In this document: positions 48,301 through 60,646 of the stretch, piece after piece
How positions within the stretch are numbered: position 1 is the stretch's first letter
Layout: every line of letters starts with the position of its first letter
Assembly (NCBI GenBank): GCA_947247005.1
Contig: OX365956.1
Location: 10,870,089-10,934,088 of the forward strand
Reading direction: 5' to 3'
Length of the DNA: 64,000 nt
Source of the DNA: Spisula solida
Taxonomy: Eukaryota; Mollusca; Bivalvia; Venerida; Mactridae
Program-made: the position numbers and the translations under genes
Notes under the pieces: generated by a model
Seen by the model: only the letters and a program-made list of their open reading frames with translations
Database searches by the model: none
Told to the model about the DNA's origin: nothing

Positions 48301-51300
48301 TTGACAGATAATAATACTAAGGTAGAAGTATTAGAACAGTTAGAAGCTATGACATTGAAAGGTGACGGAGATAGACCAACAAATTTAGATCTCAATTTGA
48401 ATGAGAAGATTGATAAGGTTGATTTATTTACTCCCGAAGGTGACAGTGATACTGAGTCACCTATAGCAACAGGAGAATCATCGGAGAAGGTTGCAACTTG
48501 TTGGGATATTGATATAGGTTCTGGTACAATGCCACCAGCTAAACAAAGTAAAAGACTTGAAGCCCTGAAGCAGGCAAGGACTCGGTCAACTCGGGAGAGG
48601 TATACTCCACCAAAGGTATTGGTATCAGCCAATCAGATTGCACAGAGAAAAGTACTGGATTTGAAAAGATGGTAAATATATACTGTTGATAATTTTATGT
48701 CTGTATAAGATTTTGCAATACAAAATTTATATGACTAACTGATATACAACGTGTAACATCTTCACAACTGCCCTGTCTTGATCAAAAACCTCTCTTTAGC
48801 AACATTTACAAGTATCTTATGTCTCCATAGTAAACAACCTCTGTACAACAACCAAAATTTGTGTTTCCCAACATGGCTGGTGTTGCTCTTTAGAGGTCGT
48901 ACTGTAATAGTGTATATATACAGAGCATTTAAGACTACATTACCCATGGTAACACACTTAGGTGTTACTGCTCTCCAAAAAGAATTTTTCAGGGTTGGTT
49001 GTAAATCAGTGAACAAAAATTATTTACTTATGCCTTCATGAACATTTTTTTGCTGCAGCAACGAGAAATTGTCCACCATCAAACTTGCATTTGTTTTTGG
49101 ATAGGAACCTCAAACTTGCATATGTTTTTGATAGGAACCATCACTGCACGTAAATATATTCAGCCAAAATAATCAGGGCTCGGGTCGATGAGAAGGATCG
49201 GGTCGATGAGAATCAAGTATATTAGTGTATGCATTCTTTTATGTACACATAAAACATAATATTTAATATTTTATGATCTTATGTATGCAGGTACTGTATG
49301 AGTCGACCACAGTATAAAACATCTTGTGGAATATCTTCCCTTGTGTCATGTTGGAACTACTTGTTTAGCACACTAGGCCATGGAAAGTAAGTATATTTGT
49401 ATATACATGTAATTAAACTTCCACCTCAATGGATTCTAGTGTGAGAAGTCTTGGGTTTGATCCCAGACCATTAATTATTGTACTGGCATAATCTCCCTTG
49501 CTTGATTCTCAGCATAGTAAGTAATAGCTAACTGCTGGTTTGCCAGGTGTCAAAATAATGTCACTGTGTCATCTTCGTATGACTTATACACTGTTGATCA
49601 GTGAGACTTAATTGTTAAATATAAAATTTAAAGTCAGGGAATTCTATTTGAGCCTTAAATTGACCCCTAAATTGGAAAGTGGTCAATTTATCTTTCAATG
49701 TTGTATAAGCAGTTAAGATCTGCTGCACAGTCATGTAGATCTGTGACAGGAGCCAATAGTACAATCATACATGCCAGATCTCCTGCATCATGCGTGAGTC
49801 TCACGCATTTGAGGCTCTACTCCCGCATGATCGGAGGCCAATTTATTAAATCTCACGCATTTTCTTGGGCGTACTGCAACCTGACATTTTTTGTTAACAT
49901 TATGAAAATGATCACAAATATTAGATTAAATTGCTACAGGAAGCATGCATGGTATTGTCATCAAAGTAAGATAAGTAAAACTGCATTTAAACTTCAATAA
50001 TTTAAGTTTCAGCAAGGAAAATCTCCTGCATTTTAATGAATTCTCCTGCATTTCCATCACCATTCTCACGCATATGGGTCTGCAAAACATGGCATGTATG
50101 ATAGTATTTTAGTTCATTCAAAGTTTCAATGATCTCGGCTTTTTTGCTCGCTTGTTATAGATTAAAATACTGGGGAAATATTGGGAAAATTTCAGGATCT
50201 TGTTGGCAAAGGAAATGGTTTTATATGTGTCATTGAGTAGGATTGGTGGCAGCGATTATAGTCTTCCACAAGCGTGTAGTGGGTGGACATTTTTTGATGG
50301 AAATCTGAAAGTCTGAATCAGTCTGTCTAGATGGATAGATCAATGTTATGTTACGCTTGGTCTCTTTATAAGCTCAGGGGCCAGGGCTGGGATTACAATG
50401 AATACTTACACTCAGCACTTAACACTCAAATATTGAAAATGTAATATGATGAGCTATTATTTGTCCTAGATTGCAAATATAGATAAGGAAAATGTATAAG
50501 ATAGTTAATGAGTGTTGAAAATAACATTTGATAAATTTTCTTTGGCATTTTGTACTATTTATGAGGTGTAAATTTAATTATAGAATCTGAGTGCAATCTC
50601 AGCACTCAGACTGATGAATTGCATTTATAGCTTACAAACACACTAAATTAAACTAGGAAGTAAGCCAAAAACAAAATTTAGTACCAATTTAACATTATTA
50701 CAACATCTTGCTCTAAAAAAATGCCACAGTGAACCTCAAAAGAGTGAATTTCAATATTTGAGTGTTGAGTGCTGAGTGTAAGTATTCGTTGTAATCCCGG
50801 CCTTTGGTTTGATTTCAATGAAACACATGAATACTAAGTGGTATCAAGCCTGCTTGGGCATATGGTCCAGAATTATAGGTCTGATCATTTTTGCCAGTGA
50901 TAACTTATGGCCCTTTGTGAGAGACATACTTGTTTGTAATTAATATCTTGTTTCTACAGCCTTCATCCTATCACACAAGAAGAAGCCCTGACCACATTAA
51001 CGTTCAAGCCACCGTTTAGTGATATCAGATTCGGACCATTCACTGGAAATACTACATTAATGAGGTACATTAAAAAAATACTTGTATATTTATGATAAAA
51101 ATTATGAAAACCCGTAGTATACCAGCTGTTATACAATGGTTTGGAGTTCTGATGCATAGGAATTTACCACAAAGACCGTAGGCCTGAGTGGTTAATACAA
51201 AGCGTCAGAACGGCAAGGTATGCTACAGCTTTTGAATATTTTATTACGATTCTAACATCATTCAAATGCGCAATCGTATCTTAAGTCAGTGTTACTTTGC

Positions 51301-54300
51301 AAGAGTATATTGTTTACTTTACTTGTTAACCTGCATGATGTCATAAATGGAATACCTGCATGATGTCATAAATGGAATACCTGCATGATGTCATAAATGG
51401 AATACCTGCATGATGTCGTAAATGGAATACCTGCACGGCGTGATGTCATAAATGGAATACCTGTATGATGTCATAAATGGAATACCTGCATGATGTCATA
51501 AATGGAATACCTGCATGATGTCATAAATGGAATACCTGCATTATGTCATAAATGGATACCTGCACGGCATGATGTCATAAATGGAATACCTGCACGGCGT
51601 GATGTCACTTGCATCGTATATCAAACGTTATACAATGTTTTGTTTTACTTTGTCTATATAGGCAAAGTCTTCTGTCATGTTAGAATGAACTTTGAATACT
51701 GTCATAGTAATGTAATCACAGGTTTAACATTGCATGACTTTTGTGTGTTAAGTCACAACATAAAAATGATAGTATATTTGTGTTTGGGAGATTAATTCTT
51801 GTCAATTATAATTGATAATGAAAGTAGTACTTTTGATGCTACAGTCAAATATGTAAGCTAGAGGAAATGTTTGCGAATTTTGAAGACATTTTTATGCCCC
51901 TCTATCTTTGATGAGGGGGTATTAATAATGCTTTGCACAAGTCAGTCAGTCTGCTGGTTGGTTGGTAGACCAAATGGTTTCCATTCAATAACTCCAGAAC
52001 GCTTTTCCATAGGATCCTCAAACTTTACATGGAGGTTGGTCATCAACAGTAGATGACCCATATTGGTTTTGAGGTCAGTAGATCAAAGGTCAAGGTGTTT
52101 GTGACCTTTACCATTTCTGACTATTTGGCTGCCATGGGGGCAAACAAGTTTTACAAATATCTCTTGTTTATACCATAATTTGAAATGAGGTATTTCTATT
52201 ACAGATGGTTTAAGCTGCTGAATGAACATTATAAGGTACGAGGTCGATGTTATTACGTCTATAAACCACATGGAAAAAATAAAACTGAGAATGTTACAGC
52301 TGAAGATGCTCTGGATGCTGTAAAGAAAGGATTGAATGATCCTAACACTACGTACATCTACCATTGTCAGAATCATTATTTCTGTCCGGTCGGATTCGAG
52401 GATGTTCCACAGAGTCCTACACAAGCATATGAGTAGGTTTATTATGGTTTTACATCATTTCTTTACAATTTTTAGTTATTAAGTAAATCACGTTGAATCA
52501 ATTGTTAGTCAATTCACCTGACTAGTTTTCATGGACTGTATGCATACCATAAAGTTATGCAATATTAAATTACCTTTCAACAAGAAACCACAACTTCTCC
52601 ACATGTGGAAGAAAATCACATTGTCATCAAAACTTTACAGAAGGGTATGCTCTGCCGCAATCAAAATTCAAACCTTCTCATGAGGTTACAAATCCAGCGC
52701 ACTGGACTCACAATGGCTCAAGTATATGAGTCAGCTAAATGTACATTGTAATCTTCAGCACCCATATTAAGAATAAGGAGTTGAGAGTGGTTGACATGAG
52801 TTGTCAGAACATGTTTTACACTGGACCTTAAATAAACGAATATATGTATCTTGAGTTCTCCACCTTTAAACCAGGCCCCAATCTCCTGAAGGATCTCAAC
52901 GTGAGCTAAATCTCATCTCAGATATTCTTATGTGTCAATGAGGTAATTTCCACGAGAGGCTTTGCTCAAAATTGGCATTACAACTCATAAACATCATCCT
53001 GGGTTTATTACAGTAAAATTAGTGGAGCTCAAAATCAGATTTATCTAAAATTCTGACTGATTTGAGCAAAAATCTCAATTTGAGTTGAGATTTATACTTG
53101 AGATGCTTTAGGAAATCAGGGCCAGACCGTTCAAAGTTCTGTATGTATCTGTGTCTTGTTATTTCAGGGGACACATAGACAATACTGATACATGGATACT
53201 GATTGGGGACCCGAGCAGAAAACATCCAAGTGTTCATTGTAAAAGGTACTTAAATAAATATATGGTAAATTGTTTGTAACTATAGTGGGATTTGAACCTA
53301 TACTGCATGGCGCCATTGTTTAGCAGTATGAAGTAAAATGCAAGTCCTCTCAGCTATTGCAACAACCTCCCAAAAAGTTTGCACATTAATCAGCACCAAT
53401 GTGACTTACATCTCACCACCAAGTAATTGGTAAAATCAATATGAATAAAAACTCATGCTTCGTTCATTATAGTTGACTGCATTCTTAGTTAACATGAGTC
53501 GTAAGGTTAACTTGGTTTAAACCTGTCATGATATGTTTTTTGTGACACAACAGGCATCAGGGGTCTTATTCTATTAGATATATATTACTAATAATAAATG
53601 TTTCAATATATTCCAAAGAGCAACATCAGGGGCAATATTTCTATGAGAAGTTACTTTCATGGAAGCAGCATCATTATGACTTAGTTGACGTCAGACTGCC
53701 AGCAATGATTGTTAGTATACATCATGTATATGTGCAAATATCTCAATAACTGGTCTGTGCTTTGTTATCAAGTTTAGCTATCTGTTGGAACTCAGTTTAT
53801 GTAACTGTGTGTGCAATGGTGTGTATTACTTACCCATTCTCGTCCACCAGCATATTCTTCTGACATCATAATGTCTAAGAACTTGACTAACCATTGCTGT
53901 ATGAACATGTTCTTACCATGTACTTGATTTAATAACACTAGTGAAATTACTTTTGGATATAGCCACCAGGGGCGTAGCCAGCGACACGGAACTACTCATG
54001 TGCGTAATATTAATTCTAACAATGTCTGTATTTTGCTCCATGTAAACGTATAGAGCTGTAGTGTCATCTAATAAATGGTATATCACAGTAGAATTTCAGC
54101 TGTTTAATATATCTCCCACGTATGATTTGCGATTTTTATCAATGAAATTTATGTCGTGTTTATTTCATGACGTCATGAATTGTAAACGTGAAATACATAA
54201 TTGGAATTTGGCGTTCAATAAGCATCAGTTTGGTGATATATTAAGATAATAGTAAAGCTTAAAAATCCAGTGGCTGCCGTTACGATACTTTGAACAGCGG

Positions 54301-57074
54301 AAGGTGTCTATAGCAACATGATAAATAACTCATCAACTCCGCAAATAAATTAGTCCGTATGAAAATTGCACAAATTACACGTGTTAGTATGCAAATAGAT
54401 CGCAGTTTTGCATAATATACCGGTGAATAGACCTACGGCCTTCGTGATTAATTCCTATGCATATGAACTCTTAACCGTGATCTATTCACGGGTATATCAC
54501 GCAAAACTGTGATCTATTTCCTAATTAGAAAACTAAAAATATAAATATGGCCAAAATGGCATTAAAGTCCCCAACCATTACCCCAACTTCAAATCTTGTG
54601 CGCGTAACATTAATTCAAGCCTGGCTTTGCCCTGGCCACATATGTTTATGAATAAATGATGATATTTTTCAGATGGGAAGATATTGCAGCAGACCTGAAT
54701 TGTAAGAATCCAGAATACTTGGATATAAGAAGACTTGATAAGGGACTTCAGAAACGCAATACCAAAAAAGTAATCACTTTTACACTAAGAACTGTAAAAT
54801 AATTTATTTTTGTGGGCATTGAAGTTGGTGGGTTTGCGTACATTCGCACATTTGAGACTCTACTCACGCATGATCAGAGGCAAATTGATCAATGCTCACA
54901 CATTTCTTGGACATAATGGAGCCTGATGTTTTTGTTTACATTTTGAAAATGATCTCTAATATTAGTTTAAATTGCTTCTTGAAGCGTGCATGGTATTGTC
55001 ACAAAAGTAAAATGAGTGAAAAATGCATACAAACTTCATTAATTTAAGTTTAAAGTTTGAGCTTGGAAAATCACTATCATTTCAATAAAATCTGCTGCAT
55101 TTCCATCACTGTACTGCCTCGACAAACGTGGTGCCTAGCAGCGAGTATAACCAACAAACGACTGACTGTGAGTGTCGTAAAAAGCTGTAATTAAACAAAA
55201 AAGCACATTAAGCAACAACTCACATTACACAACAAATCACATTAAACAACAAAGTATGTAAAATAAAACTACATGTGAATAATCATACTTTAGCTTGTAC
55301 AAACTCGTACACAACCTCCACGAGGCATAAGGGAGAAAACTCGTACAACCCTGTCAAAGGTAAGTAAGGGAGACAACTCGTACAGCTCCGTCAAATGCAA
55401 GCAAGGGAGACAATCTCCTGCAGACGATATTTCTAAGCAAATTAGAACAAAATGCATATCAAGAACTTCAGTAGGCAATACAAAAGTGCTATTACAGACA
55501 ATATAAACTAATACATACACTGTGAGGGCTTACATAAGACCAAGATATCAGGAAGCGTGAGAACGCTCGAAAAAACATCTTGTTCCCACAAATACAACTT
55601 GATTCATCGGTTTACAGAAAGTTCTTATTCCAAAATTTAACCGAACACAGACTGGTTCCAGAACAATCACCAATCCAATGCAAAGGTGTCTGCAAAACAT
55701 GACATATATGGGAGTGGTAAAAACACAATTTTGTGGGGGTCATTGCAAATAATTGTTGATTCAGGCATTTCTGAGATTAATTATCTGATTGATTATTGAT
55801 GGGATTTGATTTTGAGGGGGGGGGGGGGGGGGGGGGCAAATCCCCACACTCTAGATCTACACTTATTACACATATATGTTTATACTACTACAGGTTGGAG
55901 GGAATCTACACTGTATCATGGCATTCCAGAAAAGTCCATTCTTGAGTGTACGCAGAACTAACATTCCTGTATTGAGTCGTGCTCTGAGCCCGTGTTCACG
56001 ACATGGTCATGAATCTCGTGCAATCAGTCCTGGGCGTGTCCACAATCATGTACGTGTGGAGAGAACAGTGAGTCCAGTACGCAGGTCTCCAACCACTGAA
56101 GAGAGAACGTTTGCTCATTCTGCTGATTTAGTAAACAGGTATATTATATAAATTATACAATCGGTGACAAATCTGTAAAACATTCCTATCCGGCTGGAAA
56201 AACATAAAGATTTTATGTGTGCATTAAAATTATACATGTACCTTTATACAGGTATATTATAATTATATTGCTTTGCACATTCTGTTTGTTATTCCATCAA
56301 TAGACCAAATTGTTTCTGATCAATCACTAAGTATTCATTGACCTCAAGGAACCTCAACCTTTTGTCAAAATCCATAGATGACTCGTATTGACCTTCCGTT
56401 TAAAACGGTTTTCAATCTGTCTGTGTAGACAATCACTATCAGTTTTTAGTTGCACAGTGAAAAGTCAGGTCCACCTCAAACTATAAGAATAATGATTATA
56501 CATGAAGTGTTCAATGATCATTTACATATTTCTGGGTACTTACATACATGTAGTTATGTCTCCTACATTATTATTATCAATATGGATGGTGAGTCATATT
56601 TGATCTTGTGCTCAATGTTTGTCTGGGTGATTTTTCTAATGTTGTCTGCACCAGGGCTCTCAATAAATTTTGCTGTAGCCATTGGCTGTGACAAAGTACT
56701 CGGCAAGCAGTATTTAGGTGCATAAAATGCAGTTTGTTTTGGTGTCATTCAACCATTGATTTTCTATCATGTTCAACATTGAATTTGTTCAAACTGGTTC
56801 AGTTTGAGACATGTAGCCCATGTAGTAATTCCGTCCAATGAGTGAAAGTGCTGACCGCTTGGGCTTGTGGAGAGCTCCGCCTCTTTTTTCACCCTTAATC
56901 ATTGGTCAAATTTCAATGAAAATTCACACGAGTATTTCTATGTTACTAACGAAACTGTTGAACAGTAATCTTGTCTGTTACAGATATGAATTGTTCACAC
57001 CTGATGATGAAGACGATGATGAAGGGATGTGTGACGACAGTACGACAAGCTCGGAAGTCAGTGCAATCCTCTGA
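42321..57074 (+). CDS. BIVM: BIVM orthologue, 9 coding exons, complete
   Basis: Exons: 42321-42633, 47981-48671, 49291-49386, 50960-51064, 52205-52432, 53168-53245, 54673-54769, 55894-56138, 56984-57074 (1944 nt, 647 aa). All junction phases agree and all introns are GT-AG. Residues 1-334 are acidic and lineage-specific, starting MGNVLGR (possible N-myristoylation, since Gly2 is exposed after Met removal). From about 333 the conserved BIVM core runs: [81 protein letters not shown] and [16 protein letters not shown]. The tail has SP/R-rich sequence ([15 protein letters not shown]) and ends in an acidic stretch ([11 protein letters not shown]). BIVM's biochemical role is not established; it is widely conserved. 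In vertebrates BIVM lies beside ERCC5, which is not seen here. Confidence 0.93.
42943..43711. mobile_element. pogo/Tigger-like non-autonomous element with TA duplication
   Basis: Begins cagtctaacttgtactagcg after TA (42941-42942) and ends cgcttaatacaagttagact-g before TA (43712-43713). Internally it repeats ttaagcgacc motifs near both ends. 769 bp with no transposase. TA duplication and CAGT termini fit the pogo/Tigger branch of Tc1-mariner. It lies in intron 1 of BIVM. Confidence 0.8.
44625..44835. repeat. 35-bp minisatellite, about 6 copies
   Basis: The unit contains aggggtcatttcaagggtca then attagaaccgctgtt. It lies in BIVM intron 1. No splice site is adjacent. Confidence 0.9.
45678..46669. 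mobile_element. Non-autonomous DNA element with about 30-bp inverted ends
   Basis: The left end acacttaacagcacttctaa, then cgctacc, matches the complement of the right end (aaaaggtagcgttagaagtg, then ccgttaggtgtt). No transposase is coded in the roughly 1-kb interior. Superfamily not assigned. Lies in BIVM intron 1. Confidence 0.65.
46658..46746. repeat. 22-bp tandem repeat at the end of the 45678-46669 element
   Basis: cgttaggtgttacagtagat-ct repeats about four times. The first copy is the terminal repeat of the preceding element, so the tandem grew from a transposon end. Confidence 0.85.
47285..47690 (-). repeat. Dispersed repeat shared with 19320-19480, inverted
   Basis: Contains aaagccgtgccgtaaatatc then gttcggcactccca, and near 47650 gtcatgagcactcatgc. 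These are complements of blocks at 19337-19475, with extra sequence between them. Confidence 0.6.
49770..50110 (+). repeat. Dispersed repeat family Z copy 1
   Basis: Contains ctcacgcatttgaggctcta, aaattgctacaggaagcatg and gtctgcaaaacatggcatgt. A diverged copy in the same orientation lies at 54838-55110 and 55688-55720. Lies in BIVM intron 3. Confidence 0.75.
50385..50802. mobile_element. MITE with about 54-bp inverted terminal repeats
   Basis: The left arm runs from ggctgggattacaatgaata to caaatattgaaa; the right arm is its complement, ending gtaatcccggcc at 50802. The interior is non-coding and AT-rich. Lies in BIVM intron 3. Confidence 0.8.
51332..51610. repeat. 25-bp minisatellite, about 11 copies
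   Basis: The unit is acctgcatgatgtcataaatggaat, with occasional cacggcg insertions. Lies in BIVM intron 4, not at a splice site. Confidence 0.9.
51885..52170 (-). repeat. Dispersed repeat family Y copy 3, inverted
   Basis: Includes ggttggtcatcaacagtaga, tcaaaggtcaaggtgtttgt and tacaaatatctcttgttta, all complements of family Y blocks. It ends about 35 bp before the acceptor of BIVM exon 5. Confidence 0.7.
54360..54525. repeat. Imperfect inverted repeat, partly shared with 51140-51180
   Basis: atagatcgcagttttgcata near 54397 pairs with the complement of caaaactgtgatctattt near 54503. Between them cctacggccttcgtgattaa resembles the complement of 51140-51180. Probably a decayed foldback element in BIVM intron 6. 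Confidence 0.5.
54838..55720 (+). repeat. Dispersed repeat family Z copy 2, split by a 580-bp insert
   Basis: 54838-55110 follows copy 1 to gcatttccatcac, and the match resumes at tctgcaaaacatgacatata (about 55690). The sequence in between (about 55111-55687) is absent from copy 1, so it is a later insertion. Lies in BIVM intron 7. Confidence 0.65.
55816..55836. repeat. 21-nt G run
   Basis: Uninterrupted G run in BIVM intron 7, 57 bp upstream of the exon 8 acceptor on the sense strand. It could form a G-quadruplex in DNA or pre-mRNA. Exact length may be a sequencing artefact. Confidence 0.9.
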
Positions 57075-57710
57075 GAGCAGTACTTACATACACTCCGATA
57101 TCTTCACTGTATGTGCATCATTGGACACTACCACACCTACTTGGACAAACACATTTCACAAACATTTTAAGACTAGAATGCAGACTTGGACTTCCCAATG
57201 TTAAGATTTCCTTTCGCTACCATTATGTTCGTATTATGTGGGATTTTATTGCCAGTAAGAGAATAATTCTGCAAGTCGAAAAGTTTGAACTTAAAAAATT
57301 TAGAAAGAGATAATACTAGCGATTTTTATATTTCTTTGCAGTTCTCTTTGTAGGCCAAAATTTGTGCTAGAGGAAATGTAAACAAATTTTATAATTTGTG
57401 AAAATCGCCAATATTTCTATATAACCAGTTAATTACCATTCCTACATTATGTAGCTGTATCATTCTTGGTTGTGGGCATGCTGCAGTTTGTGTTTTCTTA
57501 GTGTTCTTGTTAAATTAAATATTTGTTTATATATTTGTAGAATATAATCTGTCCGACCTGTTTCAAAGGCCAGAAAAAGTTTAAGATACTTTGTCAAAGT
57601 GTTTCATATATTGTATTGATCATATAATTATCTTATTTGTACCTGGGATGGAAATGTTTAATTCATAATATTTATTTGAACTCTGTATAATTCCTGGGTC
57701 ACAAATCACC

Positions 57711-58172
57711 AGGGTTCTGTTTTATCAAAGCATTTACGCTAGCGTAACTCTAAGTGTTCTGTAAATATTGCGTATGTCAATAATATTTGCGCAAATGCGT
57801 TTTACTAAGTTCTGGCGTAGGTATTGGCGTAATTCTACACAAGGTCGGAGTAACCGTAAATAGCAAATATGAACGTAGTGAGGAGTTTTTGCCACGCACT
57901 GTTGATTTTCGACCGTCACTTGTTGTTATAGACCGTGATTAGTAATAAAAACATGTTTAATCATCAAAACCTATCGAACTTTTATGTCAATTTATCCACT
58001 CTGGTTCCCGTTATATGGGTAATATTGTGGCCCGGTCTACGTTCAATATTTTTACGTAAATGTATGCAACAACTTGCGATCAATTAGTAAATCACACTTA
58101 AGGATTTGCGTAAGTGACAAATATATGCGTAAACTTACGCGACATTTACGCAATGTTAGTAAAACAGTACCC
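57711..58172. mobile_element. MITE, first of an adjacent pair
   Basis: Left end agggttctgttttatcaaag then catttacg; right end cgcaatgttagtaaaacagt-accc, its inverted relative. Internal acgct/agcgtaa and similar cgtaa motifs also form inverted sets. Non-coding. Confidence 0.75.
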
Positions 58173-58406
58173 AGGGTACTGTTTTATCATAACATTTACG
58201 GGAAATCATAAACTTTCCTCCAAATATAAATTCTTCATTATTATCTAACTATAATTTATTGTGAAGGGATCTGCAATATTAACCATGATTCAGCCATTGA
58301 CTCCTACAGAACCATACCTGTTCCGGATTTGTAGTTAAAAGCAATAAAAGGAATTCAAATTTGGGCGCAAGTTTGAGATTTCCGTGCTTTGATAAAACAG
58401 TACCCT
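58173..58406. mobile_element. MITE, second of the adjacent pair
   Basis: Begins agggtactgttttatcataa then catttacg and ends gtgctttgataaaacagtac-cct. It shares terminal sequence with the preceding element and directly abuts it, sharing agtacccagggtact at the junction. Confidence 0.75.
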
Positions 58407-58925
58407 AGATGCAGTAGCATGTCCCTATCTGATGTATACCCGATGTCTAGGCAGTGTGGACACCCGCCGATGTCCACCTGACGTCTGGCCCAATTAGACC
58501 AAAGTACGCTGTCTGCTGATCAGACCTGGTGATCAGACCGCAATTAAATTGGATATGTGACCCAGGTACAAATGTATGAGTCAAAATTAATTTGAGTATT
58601 TTTGTGTACAAGTACTGAATTAAATGTTGTAATTATTGCCTTCATTAGTTCTGACATTCAGTTTTCATTTTTTGTGTGAAAATTTTACGATGAAGGTGTA
58701 CCAGTATAAAAGTATTATAACCGTTTTATTCCTGTCCACATTCTTCAAGTGACTTCTATTTGTCTCATAAACACTCTTAATGAAGTAACTACTTCTATAA
58801 TAATGTTTTAAACATATTTTATCATTTTACATTTAAAGGGTGTTAGCACTGGTGTCTTAGGAAAGCACTACCAAGCCCGTTCACTACTAGAAAGCACTTT
58901 GAATGTCTAAAATGAATTGGCTACC

Positions 58926-59300
58926 GGTGAGCACTCATCGATAGCATACTGCTGCACAGCTAATTGAGCACTCATTGATAGCATACTGCAGCACAGCTAA
59001 TTGAGCACTCATTGATAGCATACTGCTGCACAGCTAATTGAGCACTCATTGATAGCATACTGCAACACAGCTAATTGAGCACTCATTGATAGCATACTGC
59101 AGCACAGCTAATTGAGCACTCATTGATAGCATACTGCAACACAGCTAATTAAGCACTCATTGATAGCATACTGCTGCACAGCTATTGAGCACTCATTGAT
59201 AGCATACTGCAGCACAGCTAATTGAGCACTCATTGATAGCATACTGCTGCACAGCTAATTGAGCACTCATTTATAGCATACTGCAGCACAGCTAATTGCT
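58926..59300. repeat. 37-bp minisatellite, about 10 copies
   Basis: The unit contains gagcactcattgatagcata then ctgctgcacagctaatt. Single-base variants (ctgcag, caacac) alternate. Lies in the 3' flank of BIVM. Confidence 0.92.
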
Positions 59301-60646
59301 ATTAACTTAGTATTAAGTAATACTCAAGCAGTCTGTTGCACTAGAAAGCAATCACCTAGCAAAGCACTGAGAAACAGTTTGCTTTGGACTAGCACTCGCT
59401 GATAGCCACATAAACTACTCACTGGTATCATGTCATTGGCGTTGCATAGACATAGGAAAGTGCTTGATAGCGCTTTGTTGGTAGCACTTTGCTTCGGCAA
59501 CAGGCTCCTGGACGAGAATTTAGTGCTTTATTTAGATTGTAAAATATGTCTTTTTTCGCCTTCACTAGAAGGAAAAACAATGGAGTCACTTGTTAATGTG
59601 ATGATTAAAGTATGTCTATGATTGCACACTTGATAGTCTGATTGGCATGATTGTATGAATTCATAGATTATCATCACAATCCCCTAATTCCATGCACACA
59701 CCAACTTTACACTGGTTAAAACAAATATATATTCTATGTGCCCTTTGACAGAGTTACAGCTCTTTTTAAACAACCCTCGTGTATGATAATGGTTAAGGAT
59801 ATATTTGACATTGTGCTATATTTATACATTGTGCTATTATGAAATATTTTACTCTATGTGCTTTCTGCTACTGTACTGAGAACTATATTTTTATTATATT
59901 ATTTATTGTGCTGTTCAAAGTTGTTGGTTACGGAAAATAAAATCTAATTATATATATGAAATGATTTGTTCTTTTAATGAGATGTCATCTTGTGAGTTTC
60001 TCTGTAGCTGAATATTCAGGTCACTATAGAAATTCATAATTTGCTAACTTTTCACCCCGCACATTACTAAGCCCTAATAATGATGAAAGAGAGTAAAATT
60101 CATGTTTAGTAGGATTTAGAGTATATTTACGTTGGCTTAAAAAGTGTTTGTTTCCAATGACATGTCCTAACAAAAATAGGGGAGGTACATGTAGGACAGA
60201 ACATTTTTTTACACAGATAAAGGGCAATGAGGTCCCTTTAAAAAGTACATACCGGTATGAAAATAGCAAGAACTATTTTAAATGCTATAAATATTTAGGA
60301 TTGTAAAAAAGTTTTAGAGTAGGCCGGAATAATGTGGAAACTAACAATTTACTAGTATTCGATACGTTATTAGAAGATAAAATGATTTGATTAAATCCAT
60401 GAGTACAACTAAAAAAAGACAACACAATAGTACTTATTTAATGCTGTACTTCCATTGTTTAGGCGTCATTGATGCAGTGTTAGGAGAAGTTTGGGAAATC
60501 TAGAGTTCAGTGCATTGTAACATGTACTATAATTATGTAGTTACAACTGTTTTGCACTGAGCCCTCGAAATACATTTTGTAGAAACAATTTCGCCAGATT
60601 TAAAACACACATATACAAATATACTGATGATACTCGAACTGAATAT
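59301..60646. other. Intergenic between convergent BIVM and LRR genes
   Basis: No exon is seen. A candidate polyadenylation signal aataaa at 59937-59942 on the plus strand would give BIVM a 3' UTR of nearly 2.9 kb, including the MITE pair and the minisatellite; this is unproven. Confidence 0.35.
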
